A stretch of DNA of 10,120 nt from Mycoplasma sp. UBA710 (GTDB lineage: Bacteria > Bacillota_I > Bacilli_A > Mycoplasmatales > Metamycoplasmataceae), in NCBI GenBank assembly GCA_002298905.1, contig DBMA01000032.1, forward strand, positions 1 to 10,120. The letters run 5' to 3'. Below are positions 1 through 9,242 of the stretch, piece by piece. The notes beneath the pieces were generated by a model. It ran no database searches and was not told the origin of the DNA. It worked only from the letters and a program-made list of their open reading frames with translations. The position numbers were made by a program, and so were the translations under genes. Within the stretch, counting starts at the first letter, position 1. Every line of letters starts with the position of its first letter.

Positions 1-1
1 A

Positions 2-1522
2 CCTGATGTGTCAAATCCATCAAAACCAGGTGTTACAGAACCAGACAAACCTGTTGAAGGTTATGATAAAACATTAAATCCAACAATTTCAAATATTTTA
101 GTTAACTCATTAAATAATAAATTTGAAGTTGTAATTGAAGGTACAAATTTACCTTTAGATATTTCTCTTTATTCATTTAAAAAATCAGTGACAGATATTG
201 AAATGCTAGCCCAATCTATTAAAGAAGGATCAACCACAACTAAAGTTACTTTAGTTGTAACTAATGCTGCTTTTCAAAATAAAAATTTAAGTTTAACAAT
301 TAAATTTGGTGAAAATAATCAATATGATTATAATTATCCATCTGTTATTAGTTTTAAATATTTTGATGCAACAGAAAATCAATTTAATAATTATGTTAGT
401 GAATTCAATTCAACTATGAATAAAGCCTTAGCACATGCTGAAATAGCAAATGATTATTATGAAGAAATTTATAATTGAATGAATTCTATGTTATCTATAA
501 CAACAGATACTGGAATTAGAGTAACAGGTACAAAGGAAATCCAAACATATCCATTAATGAGTTTTGAAGATGTTAAAGGAAGTGTTGGCTTTGATGTTAA
601 ATTTTTAATTGAATCAAATTCAATGAAATCAAATTTATCATTTAAATTTTGAAATCCTAACCCAAATATTGATATTACAAATTCATCTTATACAGCTAAA
701 ACAACTAATGGATTAATTTTTGTAAAAGATACAATCGTTGGATATGAAGGAACAAGTAAAGATGTTAAAATTGATAGTGTTTTAGAAGGTCGAGATTACA
801 ATGGTAAAAAAATTAAATCACTTACTATTAAATCAATAGCAAAAAATGCATTTAATAATAAAAATATAAATTCAGTAAGTTTTTGTTCTACTATTGAAAC
901 TATTGGAGATAATGCTTTTGCAAACAATAATTTAACAGAAGTTCAATTTCCAAATTCATTAAAAAATCTTGGAGATAGTTCATTCTATAATAATAAATTA
1001 ACTGAAGTTAATTTAAAAAATACATTATTGCGTAAAATTCCAACAAGAGCATTTGGAAAAAATTTAATTAATAACATCGTTTTAAATTATTTAATTTATT
1101 TTATTGGAATTGGAGCTTTTGAGGAAAATAAATTAACTACATCAGATTTTAATTCAATATTTAAACATAATATATATATTACTACAATTGAACGAGGAGC
1201 TTTTGCTTACAACAACATCACCTTAAATGTTGCAGGATATACACCAAATAATATTATTTATCTTCCTCAAAATTTACAATATTTAGGTGTTGGAGCATTT
1301 GAAGTAAAAGAAAAAATTAATTTTGGTTGAGGATCAATTGATTCAAAAGTTAAATTTTTTGATCAGGTAGGATTGCAAGAAGATTGAGTATCTTTTACTG
1401 TTAAAATTATTAATGAAAAAGGTGAAGCATATTATATTAGAAGTTATGACTTATTTAATGTTAGAGTTGTAAATCAACAACATTATGATATAGGATGAGA
1501 TCACGGAGAAACATCATATTAA
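2..1522 (+). CDS. BspA-like leucine-rich-repeat surface protein, 5' truncated by the window
   Basis: The frame is open from base 2 to a TAA at 1520-1522, giving 506 codons if TGA is read as Trp; the first in-frame TGA is at 476-478. The N-terminus lies outside the window, so the expected lipoprotein signal cannot be checked. The visible part begins with a Pro-rich linker (PSKPGVTEPDKPVEG). Next comes a beta-rich region to about residue 125, then a helical stretch (residues 125-160). From about residue 255 there is a typical lead-in to LRR_5 domains (VGYEGTSKDVKI). Residues 270-440 hold roughly seven TpLRR/BspA-type repeats of about 22-27 residues with the core I..IG..AF.NN.LT.V.FP. Examples are TIETIGDNAFANNNLTEV and LKNLGDSSFYNNKLTEV. 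A tail of about 60 residues without repeats follows. In other bacteria this family is surface exposed and binds host proteins or cells; that role here is inference. Family call is firm, function is not. Confidence 0.85.
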
Positions 1523-1551
1523 TTAATATTTAATTAATTTATAGCAATTAC

Positions 1552-1583
1552 AAAATACAATGGTAAAAATATCATTGTATTTT
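1552..1583 (+). terminator. Hairpin terminator after the LRR protein gene
   Basis: An 11-bp perfect stem (AAAATACAATG at 1552-1562 with CATTGTATTTT at 1573-1583) encloses a 10-nt loop and begins 29 bases after the stop codon. The 3' arm ends in a T-rich run (TTTTATTTAT), as in an intrinsic terminator. It separates the LRR gene from the spacer and tRNA downstream. Confidence 0.7.
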
Positions 1584-1660
1584 ATTTATAAAATTTTAAT
1601 TAAATAATAAAAGTATCATTGTTTAATAAATTAAGCTACATTACAATTAATTTAAAATGA

Positions 1661-1686
1661 TTGTCAATGAATAAAATAGATATAAT
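1661..1686 (+). promoter_or_regulatory. Possible relic promoter of the lipoprotein remnant
   Basis: A perfect TATAAT (1681-1686) lies six bases before the ATG at 1692, with TTGTCA (1661-1666) upstream at a short 14-nt spacing. Such hexamers are common by chance in DNA this AT-rich. The support is mainly position: it sits directly ahead of a recognisable signal-peptide remnant. Confidence 0.3.
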
Positions 1687-1691
1687 AAATT

Positions 1692-1801
1692 ATGGATAAT
1701 TTTAAAAAATAAATATATTATTTTTAATTTCATCTTTAATAATATTTACATCTACATCTTGTGTAAAAAATGATTTGACTAATATTTTTAACAATTCTTA
1801 A
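1692..1801 (+). pseudogene. Decayed lipoprotein gene, signal peptide only
   Basis: From 1706 the frame reads KINILFLISSLIIFTSTSC, then VKNDLTNIFNNS and a TAA at 1799-1801. This is a charged start, a hydrophobic core and a lipobox-like STSC with Cys at 1760-1762, as in mycoplasma prolipoproteins cut by signal peptidase II. The frame has no usable start: stops lie at 1697 and 1703. The nearby ATG at 1692 reads MDNFKK and then TAA in a different frame. Shifting frame once inside the A-run at 1704-1709 would join the two. After the Cys only about 12 residues remain. I read this as the 5' remnant of a lipoprotein gene that lost its body and gained a frameshift. A sequencing error in the A-run could explain the shift but not the missing body. 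Confidence 0.6.
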
Positions 1802-1806
1802 AATAA

Positions 1807-1825
1807 TGCAATTTATATAATTGCA
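1807..1825 (+). terminator. Weak hairpin, possible terminator of the lipoprotein remnant
   Basis: TGCAATT (1807-1813) pairs with AATTGCA (1819-1825) around a 5-nt loop, followed by AATTTTATTTG. It starts five bases after the remnant's stop codon. The stem is only 7 bp and AT-rich, so this is tentative. Confidence 0.3.
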
Positions 1826-1864
1826 AATTTTATTTGTTTATAAATAAAAGATATTAAAATTTAT

Positions 1865-1870
1865 TATAAT
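1865..1870 (+). promoter_or_regulatory. -10 element of the tRNA-Leu gene
   Basis: TATAAT ends 24 bases before the tRNA 5' end, giving a short leader. No good -35 hexamer sits at 16-18 nt, which is common in mycoplasma promoters. The placement fits the tRNA well. Confidence 0.5.
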
Positions 1871-1894
1871 GTATATAAAAATTAATATTAATTA

Positions 1895-1978
1895 GCCCAA
1901 CTGGTGGAATGGCAGACACAGCAGACTCAAAATCTGCCAACGAGAGTTATAAGGGTTCAAGTCCCTTGTTGGGCACCA
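1895..1978 (+). tRNA. tRNA-Leu (anticodon CAA, reads UUG)
   Basis: The acceptor stem GCCCAAC (1895-1901) pairs fully with GTTGGGC (1968-1974), followed by discriminator A and an encoded CCA (1976-1978). The anticodon stem GCAGA/TCTGC (1921-1925/1933-1937) holds the loop CTCAAAA, which puts CAA at 1928-1930. The T arm is AAGGG-TTCAAGT-CCCTT. Between anticodon and T arms is the long class II variable region, as expected for leucine. It stands alone: no other tRNA is adjacent, and it is flanked by its own -10 element and terminator. Confidence 0.97.
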
Positions 1979-1981
1979 TAT

Positions 1982-2012
1982 AAAAAATACAAGTTAATTG
2001 CTTGTATTTTTT
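1982..2012. terminator. Bidirectional terminator between tRNA-Leu and the glycosyltransferase operon
   Basis: A 12-bp perfect stem (1982-1993 with 2001-2012, AAAAAATACAAG / CTTGTATTTTTT) surrounds a 7-nt loop. Because the stem ends in A-run and T-run, it yields a U-tract on either strand. It lies 4 bases after the tRNA and 86 bases past the stop of the minus-strand glycosyltransferase gene. It can therefore end both convergent transcripts. Confidence 0.8.
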
Positions 2013-2098
2013 AATTAAAAATTCAAATGATTTTGCCAAAGTAATTAAATTAAATTAAATAAAATATCTAATAACAAATAAATAGAGATAATATAAAA

Positions 2099-3784
2099 TT
2101 ATTTTTTTCCAAACATTTTTTCATTTTGGCAATAAATGAATTTTTTTGAATTATTAGTTTTTTTATTAATTCATGATAAAGAATATAAAATAAAAAAAGA
2201 AATAAGACTTAATAAAATTCAAGATAATAATAAGTTAACATAAATAAATACAAACATTAAAACAAAATTTAAAGCATTTCATTTGAAAAAAATAAAAATA
2301 ATATCAAATATAGTTAAAATTATTAAGCAAGAAAAAAAAGTTATAATAAATTTGCGCATTTTATATAAATTATTTAATTTGCTATTTTTGCTAATATTTT
2401 TAGATGTAATAAAATCAGCATATTTAGATCTAAAAAATGAATTAAAAAAACGCATTGATGAATATCAAAAAGTAGAAATATTATATAAATAATATATTAG
2501 TAAAGATAATAATACAAGATGAAATTTTTTCCAATTTCATAAATTTAAATTTTTTATAATTTTATATATAAAATCAAAGATAATCCAAGAAAGAATACAG
2601 CTAATGATAATTAAATATTGATAATGACTAGTTATTATATTTGAATAATTAATAAATATAAAAATTATTAAAGAAGATAAAATTGGTAAAAAAATTCATT
2701 TTAAAGGACGGATTCAAATTGTATTAAAGAATTCTTGATTTATTAATTTATTACTTTCATTTAAATTAGTTCAATAATGATCTTTATATAATTTAACACT
2801 TCAATCATTAATTCTGAACATTCTAGTAAAATTATTAAAAATATTTTTGTCATATATTTCCAAGGAAATAGTTATAGGATTTAAAAATCCTTTTCAATAT
2901 TTTCTTGTTGCTAGAAATTCTAATCAAAAATCCTCTAAATTAGAATCTGGAAATTTCATATCAAAATCTAACAACAATTCTTTTTTTATTAAAGAACAAG
3001 CTGAATGCAGAGAAGCACTTTTTTGTTGATTAAAATTAGGTTCTAATCTATAAAAATAAACATTATTTCAATAATAACATGAAATATAACTATATCAATT
3101 GTCATATCAATAATTATTTAATAAAGAAGATACTCATCCTAATCTTTTAAAACCATTATAGTAAAAAAATTTTAATGAAGTTGAAACAAAATTTTTGTCA
3201 ATAGCAACATCAGCATCACTTATTAGTAAATAATCAAAATCAACTTTAGCATATTTTAAAAAGTGATTTAAATTATCAGCTTTATTTAAACTAGGGCGAT
3301 TTAATGAATGATAATTTACATTATATTTTTTACAAAAATCTTTTATTTCTTGAATTTTTTCTTTGTTGCTTGATCCATCACTTATTCAATATTCAATATT
3401 TTTATATGTTTGTTGCATAGATTGGAGTAATCTTGTTTCTCAAAAATCATTATGTGTTGTATAAACATAAACAACTTTAGGTAATTTTTTAGGTAATTCA
3501 ACTGTTTTTTGTATTTTTTTAACATCTTTCATCATTAATGAATAACATTTTTTAAATAATCAAAAATTAAAAAATTTATTAAAAATACTTAAAAAAGTAA
3601 AGTAACAAAAAACAATTACAATATTCAAACCATAATGATCAATGCTATTTATATTAGAATTTAAATTAATATATAAAAAATAAAAAAATATATATATAAA
3701 TAAAAAAATACTAAAAATTCTAATTATCAATGATTTTCAATAATTTGCTTTTATGAAAAAATCTTTAGCTTTTAAGTTAATCAT
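2099..3784 (-). CDS. Membrane GT2-family glycosyltransferase, copy 2 of a tandem pair
   Basis: 561 codons from ATG (3784-3782) to TAA (2101-2099), with many TGA Trp codons. Two N-terminal membrane segments (about residues 19-40 and 53-78) precede a cytosolic GT-A domain opening KLPKVVYVYTTHNDF. The GT2 metal-binding motif is ISDADVA (D190, D192). A likely catalytic-base motif is SNLEDFW (D285), and R...R...W sits where processive GT2 enzymes carry QxxRW. About five C-terminal membrane segments follow from residue 370 on. The layout is that of cellulose/hyaluronan-synthase-like enzymes, which polymerise a sugar from a nucleotide donor and export it. Mycoplasma glucan and galactan synthases share this topology, but sugar and product cannot be read here. 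It overlaps copy 1 by 8 bases (ATGATTAA), so they are co-transcribed. The plus-strand open frames across its 3' third are shadows. Confidence 0.88.
3456..3498. repeat. 43-bp exact direct repeat, copy in glycosyltransferase 2
   Basis: This 43-base stretch is identical to 5110-5152 and differs at the bases on either side. It encodes the LPKKLPKVVYVYTT segment at the entry to the GT-A domain in both paralogues. The rest of the two genes has diverged much more at the DNA level. Confidence 0.9.
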
Positions 3785-5429
3785 TTTTCACCCTTTTTAA
3801 AATTGCATATTCATTTGTACAGTAGACAAATTTATTTTCGTCATAATTTTTATTAGAACTAATTTTTCCACATATAATTAAAATTGATAAACTAACACTA
3901 AAAAAAAGAATATATCCTAAAATCATATTTACAAATACACACAAATATAATCAATTTGGATTATATTGATTTAATTTAAATCAAAAAAATAAGAAATTAA
4001 ATGTAACTATAAAAATTGAAGCTAATATGATTGTTAAGATAATTCATTTATTATCTATCTTGAATATTTTTTTATCAAATGATTTGTATTTACTAAAAAA
4101 TAGAGAATTTACTCAATAATAAAGTAAACATGTTAATAAACAAATACCATAAAATGGTTGGAAAAACATTTTTTTGAATTTATCAGTTGTGGTAATTTTA
4201 GATAAAAAATATCCTCTTGTAATTAATAATACAACTAAATTAAGTACAATGTTTAAAATAAAAATCATTGAAAAAAGATTATTTATTATTTGATTTAAAT
4301 TAATGAATAAATTGGTTAAAAAAATTCCTGCATTAATGAAACCAAAAATAAAAAAAATTCCTAAAAATAAATTTCTAAATTCAATATTATTTTGTCTATC
4401 ATATTTTACATTGTATTTAATAAAATGTTGTTCTTTTTGATATTTAACTCCCCATGTATATAATCTAGAAATTCTATTTAAGTTTTGTCATATATCTTTA
4501 TCAAATGACTGCATTGCAACATTTAAGGGAGAAACAACACCAACTCAAAAATTTTTATTTGCAAATTTTTCTAAATACCAATCTTCTAAATTTGATTCAG
4601 GAAATTGATAATTATTTTCTAATAATAATTTTTTCGAAATTAGACAACAAGCTGAATATAAGTTAGGAGAAACATTTCAAGAAAAATTTTTAATTTGATC
4701 ATTAACAATATATTTTTCATTATCGAAATGAAGAAAAGCATTAGTAAAAAAATTATTTCCACGATAATTCATTAAGGTTGAAGATACATAACCTAAATTA
4801 AGTGCTCTATCTGAATAAAACAATTTAAGTGAATTTGTAACAAAAGTTTTTTCAAATGCAACATCAGCATCACCAATCAACAAATAATCAAACTTAACTT
4901 TAGGACATTTTAAAAAATGATTTAAGTTATCAGCTTTTGATTTACTTTTTGTTTCTTTGATATAGAGATTAATTTTATTTTTTTTAGCAAATTCCTTTAT
5001 ATTAGATAAATTCGGGTCATCAGGATTGCCAACTGAAATTCAATATTCTATATTTTGATATGTTTGTTGCATATTTTGGAGCAATCTAGAAGAATTAAAA
5101 TCATTATAAGTTGTATAAACATAAACAACTTTAGGTAATTTTTTAGGTAATTTAGAATTTCTTACAATATCATGAAATTCATTAATCATCATTTTTCTAT
5201 ATTGAATGTTTTTTGCAAATAAAATGATATAACTAATTGACGAAGATGTTGTTAATATTGTAATACAACATATATTTATAAGATTAACATTAATATTTTT
5301 ATCAGATATCCAAATTAGATTAACTATTAATCCTACAATAAAACATGGAATAGCAATAAATAAACTATATACATAAGTATATATAGTTGTAAATTTTGCT
5401 TTTTTATCCTTTGTTTCTAAATAAAACAT
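3777..5429 (-). CDS. Membrane GT2-family glycosyltransferase, copy 1 of a tandem pair
   Basis: 550 codons from ATG (5429-5427) to TAA (3779-3777); I followed the frame through every TGA Trp codon without meeting TAA or TAG. Two N-terminal membrane segments (about residues 17-41 and 49-73) are followed by the GT-A domain from KLPKVVYVYTTYNDF. The DxD motif is in LIGDADVAF (D187, D189). A putative catalytic-base motif is SNLEDWY (D283), followed by R..R...W near residue 314. About five C-terminal membrane segments follow. It aligns with copy 2 end to end, including ADNLNHFLK and the closing F.YC.NE, so the pair arose by duplication. The likely role is synthesis and export of a surface glycan or glycolipid headgroup; donor and product are unknown. 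No clear Shine-Dalgarno precedes the ATG (AACTTTAATAT), so the exact start is less certain. Confidence 0.88.
3791..3796 (-). promoter_or_regulatory. Ribosome binding site of glycosyltransferase copy 2
   Basis: On the minus strand AAAGGG lies six bases before the ATG at 3784, inside the last codons of copy 1. It supports the chosen start and translational coupling of the pair. Confidence 0.65.
5110..5152. repeat. 43-bp exact direct repeat, copy in glycosyltransferase 1
   Basis: Identical base for base to 3456-3498. The two copies are 1654 bp apart in the same orientation, so recombination between them would remove one gene length and leave a single in-frame chimera. Confidence 0.9.
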
Positions 5430-5475
5430 ATATTAAAGTTTATTATATAATAATAGAAAAATATTAACCTTTATT

Positions 5476-5509
5476 ATTTAAACATTATCTTAAAATATTA
5501 TGTTTAAAT
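5476..5509. repeat. Inverted repeat in the divergent promoter region
   Basis: ATTTAAACAT (5476-5485) and ATGTTTAAAT (5500-5509) form a perfect 10-bp inverted repeat with a 14-nt centre. After one mismatch the pairing extends three more bases outward. It lies between the divergent glycosyltransferase and cas9 genes. It could be an operator or a weak plus-strand terminator, since TATAGTTTTTT follows. The rest of 5430-5598 holds only AT-rich promoter-like sequence and no gene. Confidence 0.5.
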
Positions 5510-5537
5510 TATAGTTTTTTCATTCAAAATTCCTTTT

Positions 5538-5554
5538 TATAATTATTATATAAT
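5538..5554 (+). promoter_or_regulatory. Candidate cas9 promoter -10 elements
   Basis: Two TATAAT hexamers, at 5538-5543 and 5549-5554, lie 45-60 bases before the cas9 start and would give a leader of about 35-50 nt. Neither has a convincing -35 partner. In DNA of this composition each match alone is weak evidence. Confidence 0.35.
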
Positions 5555-5585
5555 TGATATTACTATATTATTTATTTATATTTAT

Positions 5586-5593
5586 AAAAGGGG
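5586..5593 (+). promoter_or_regulatory. Strong ribosome binding site of cas9
   Basis: AAAAGGGG lies five bases before the ATG at 5599. It is the best Shine-Dalgarno in the window and fixes the cas9 start, which also places the RuvC-I motif at the usual distance from the N-terminus. Confidence 0.8.
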
Positions 5594-5598
5594 ATTTT

Positions 5599-8500
5599 AT
5601 GAATAAAGAAAAAATAGCAATAGGTTTTGATCTAGGTACAACAAGCGTTGGATGATCTGTCATTAAAATTAATGATAATAAAGAAGATGAAAATTTAGAA
5701 ATATTAGATATGGGTGTTCGCCTTTTTGAAGATCCTACTAGTTCAAAAAATAATACAGAAAATAGAAGAATGGCAAGAGGTAGAAGAAGAAGAATTAATA
5801 GATTAAAAATAAGAAAAAAAGATTTTTATCATTTATTAAAAAATTACAATTTAGTTACCGATAAACAAGAATATGAAAATATTATTAGATCTTCAATTTA
5901 TGATGAAGTTACTCAAACTTATCAATTACCAATAGAAATTAAAATTAAGGGTTTAAATAATAAGTTATCAAAGCAGGAATTAATTTTAATTTTACATAAT
6001 TATATAAAACATCGAGGAACCTTAAATACAATCGACAAAGATGATGATCAACAAGAAAATAAGAAGAAAGATGATCCTTCAAATTTTCAATATAACTCAA
6101 AAATGTTTGCTTGCGAAAATCAATATGAATGATTTAAATCAACAGGAAAAGTTATTGGTAATATTGGTAATCAAATTATTACAAATGAAGATTTCATTAA
6201 AGAAATTAAACAAATTTTATCCAATCAATATCATTTAGGTATTAATCAAAATTTTATTGAATTATTTCTACAATTATTTAAAAGACATCGTCATTATTCA
6301 GAAGGTCCTGGTTCAGAAAAAAGTTTAACAAAATATGGAAGAGTAAAAATTGAATTACGAAATGGCAAAGAACATTTGATTTGAAATGGGATTGATGAAA
6401 ATGGTAATAAAACCAATTTATGAGACCTAAAAGTAGGAAAATGTACTTATTATCCTAATGAAAAAAGAAACTATAAAAAATCACCTGTAACTGAAATATT
6501 TAATTTATTAAATGATTTATCAAATTTGAAATTATATGTTAATTCAGAAACAAAAGAAACAAGATATTTATCTTTAGAAGAAAAAAAGAAAATACTTTCT
6601 CTTCCAGTTGAAAAACTAACTTTAGATAAAATGTTAAAGGAAATAAATTCACTTAAAAAATTAATAGCTTCAGGATTAAAAACTAATAATAAAAATTCTT
6701 TTGTTATTGAGGAATTAAAATCAACAAGAGAAATTTTAAAATGATTAAAACAAAATAATATCAATAAACAAATAAATTTAAATAATAAAGATGATTTATT
6801 ATTTATTGATAATCTATTTTGTCAAGGAGTTCAATTCCAAAATGTTAATGAAAGAAAAGAAAAATTAAAAGAGCAACGTTCTAAATTAGGAATTGATATA
6901 AATGATGATCAAATAAATAAATTATCTGAATTAAAAATATATTCTTCAGGTACTTCTTCATTGTCACAAAAAGCTCAATGAGAATTTATTAAATTTGCAT
7001 TAAATGATCCAAATTCAATAGGTAAAAATCAAATGAATTTTTTTAATGAAATAAAAAATAATTTAGAAATATTTGATAGCTTTTCAAAATATGAATATTT
7101 TCCTAATAATTTTTTCGCTAATGAGATAATGCCTTTAACTGTAAAAAGAACATTTAATCAAGCAATCAAAGTATTGAATGCAATTATTAAACAATATGTT
7201 AAAAAAGAAAATTATGAACTAAGTTACATTATTATAGAAATGGCTCGTGAGCTAAATTCTCCAGAAGAAGCTAAAAGAATCGAAAGAGAATTAGAAAAAA
7301 ACAAGGAAAAATTAAAAGCAAAACTAATAGAACACAATCTTACTTTAAATGACATAAAAGACGGAGAAAGAAGATTAAAATTTTTATTGTGATTACAGCA
7401 AAATAAATGCGATTTATATGATGGAAAAGAAATAGATTTAAGAAATTTATTACATAATCCTACAGCATACAATATTGATCACGTGTTGCCAATATCTATT
7501 TCTTTTATTGATTCTATGCAAAACAAAGTTTTAACTAGTTTTGATAATAATAGAAAAAAAGGCGATAAAACACCATATCAATGATTATATAGTGAAGGTA
7601 AATTTGAAGAATATAAAAAAAGATGTGAAAAATTAGTAGATGAAGTTCAAGATAATCAAGAAAAAAATAAATTGCAAAATAAAATAGATAAATATTTATT
7701 GTATATGGAAGATCCATTTACTAATTTAAAGGGATTTGTTGAGAGACAATTAAATGATACAAGATACATTTCTAGGGAATTTTCAAATAAGTTAAAGAAA
7801 TTTTTTAGTCAAAGTAAATATTGAAAAGATAAAAATAAAGTTATTATTCATACAATAAATGGAGTTTTAACATCTTTTGCAAGAAATAATTTATTTAAAG
7901 AAGATGATTTAGAAAAAAATGAAAGACTTATTTATAAAAATAGAGAGATATATAATCATCATGCAATAGATGCTTCTATTATTGCATATTTAGGTTTAAA
8001 CCATAAAATGAAAAAAATATTAAAAATTAAAAATCAAAATATTGAAAAAAATAAAGATCAATATATTGATATAACAACAGGTGAAATATATGCAGATAAA
8101 TCTAACTTTTTAGAAGAAGAAAAGCCATTTGCAAAATATTTTAGAAATCAAATGAGAAATTTTTTAGATAAAAATAATGAAAATAAAACTATTAAATTCT
8201 CAAGAATGATTATTTCAAAAGATAATACACCTTTATCAAATGACACATTATATTCTATAAAATCATTTAAAGATAAAGATAATAATCAAAAAGAATATAA
8301 AATGTCTAAATTGAAAATTTTGGAAAAAGATATAAATGAATTATCTAAATATTTTGGAGATCATTCACAAGAAAAATATAAAACAAAACTAAGAATATTC
8401 CAAAAAGAACCTAATTTATATAATTATTTAAATAATATTTTTAAAGAACAATTAACACAAATAAATGAAAATAAAGAATCAGCCAAAACAAATCCCTTCT

Positions 8501-9156
8501 TTAGATATTTAAATTCTGATTTAGTTAAATCAAAAATTCAAGAAATTGAAAATAAAAATATTAAAGTAGAATTATTAGATAAAATTCCAATATTTGATTT
8601 CAAAAAAAATTCAATTACAAATTGAATAAGAGAATTAAAAGTAATGGAAAATGAACTTGAAGATAAAGAAGATTATTTAGTATTAAAATCTCATAATAAT
8701 AATGCTTTTTATGATTCTTTAAAATCTATAGCTATTTGAATATATGAAGATAAAAATAAAAAAATGAAAGCAATTTTCTTAAATGCTTTAAATGTTAAAT
8801 GAGATAAAGAACTAAATAAATTAGTTGTTGATGAAGAAAAAATGAATAAAATGAAAAATAAATTAAATATAGATGAAAAACAAAAACCAATAAAATTAAA
8901 AAGAGGAAGTATTTTATATAATCAAGGCGATTTATATTATGTTATAGGTGGACTTCGTAGAACCCAACAAATAGAAATAAAATCATTAGAATATAAAAAT
9001 GAAATTGCAAATAAATATGTAAAATGAGAAAATGTTCCTAATAGAAATCAATGACAAATTTCTTTATCAATAATTGCTAGAGATTTTAAATTATGTAAGT
9101 CAGATCCTCTAGGAAATATTTATGATATAAAATCATTTGAAGAATTTTTTAAATAA
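5599..9156 (+). CDS. cas9: CRISPR-associated endonuclease Cas9
   Basis: 1185 codons from ATG 5599 to TAA 9154-9156, in one frame when TGA is Trp. Cas9 is the RNA-guided DNA nuclease of type II CRISPR-Cas. It uses crRNA paired with tracrRNA to cut both strands of a target next to a PAM. RuvC-I is AIGFDLGTTSVGWS (D11). The Arg-rich bridge helix is at residues 55-77 (NRRMARGRRRRINRLKIRKK). REC-lobe signatures EGPGSEKS (E235), GKCTYYPNEKR and SSLSQKA follow. RuvC-II is IIIEMARELN (E547). HNH is YNIDHVLPIS (D627, H628) plus N651 in DNNRKKGDKTP. RuvC-III is NHHAIDASIIA (H788, D791). The C-terminal PAM-interacting region includes LKRGSILYNQGDLYYVIGG. All catalytic residues are present, so it looks active. 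Its length lies between typical II-C and II-A proteins, and subtype is left open. PAM cannot be inferred. tracrRNA and cas1 follow at once. Confidence 0.97.
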
Positions 9157-9161
9157 TAGTA

Positions 9162-9167
9162 TATAAT
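9162..9167 (+). promoter_or_regulatory. Candidate tracrRNA -10 element
   Basis: TATAAT lies five bases after the cas9 stop and about 7 nt upstream of the hairpin that opens the candidate tracrRNA. No clear -35 is seen; it would fall inside the last cas9 codons. Transcription could instead continue from cas9. Confidence 0.4.
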
Positions 9168-9172
9168 GATAT

Positions 9173-9192
9173 TTGGAACAAAATAGTTCCAA
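9173..9192 (+). repeat. Hairpin at the 5' edge of the tracrRNA region
   Basis: TTGGAAC (9173-9179) and GTTCCAA (9186-9192) pair perfectly across a 6-nt A-rich loop. No T-run follows, so it is not a standard terminator for cas9. Its 3' arm is the first part of the presumed anti-repeat. Confidence 0.7.
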
Positions 9193-9242
9193 GTCTACTA
9201 ATATACATTATACATGTCAAGACAAGACTCAATGTCGCAACC

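Noticed and set aside
2041..2065. Short AATTA-type tandem repeat as a phase-variation tract
   Set aside because: Only about three imperfect units lie in a convergent intergenic end, away from any promoter or start codon.
2235..2290. Apparent early stop or frameshift near the end of glycosyltransferase copy 2
   Set aside because: Codon-by-codon recount from the start shows the frame is continuous to 2099; the early stop came from a miscounted A-run.
2136..2492. Plus-strand open frame interrupted by one TAA at 2241, looking like a small broken gene
   Set aside because: It lies antisense to the 3' third of glycosyltransferase copy 2. The minus frame continues through it to TAA at 2099, with membrane segments and the same C-terminal motif as the paralogue.
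2847..3029. Plus-strand 60-codon open frame
   Set aside because: Antisense shadow within glycosyltransferase copy 2, with no ribosome binding site or recognisable domain.
5554..5582. TTGATA and TATATT with a 17-nt spacer as the cas9 promoter
   Set aside because: Although the hexamers are well spaced, transcription would start within the cas9 ribosome binding site and remove it from the mRNA.
7224..7717. Minus-strand open frames across the Cas9 HNH region
   Set aside because: They are antisense to conserved HNH and RuvC-II codons of cas9 and show only the low-complexity composition of reversed AT-rich coding DNA.
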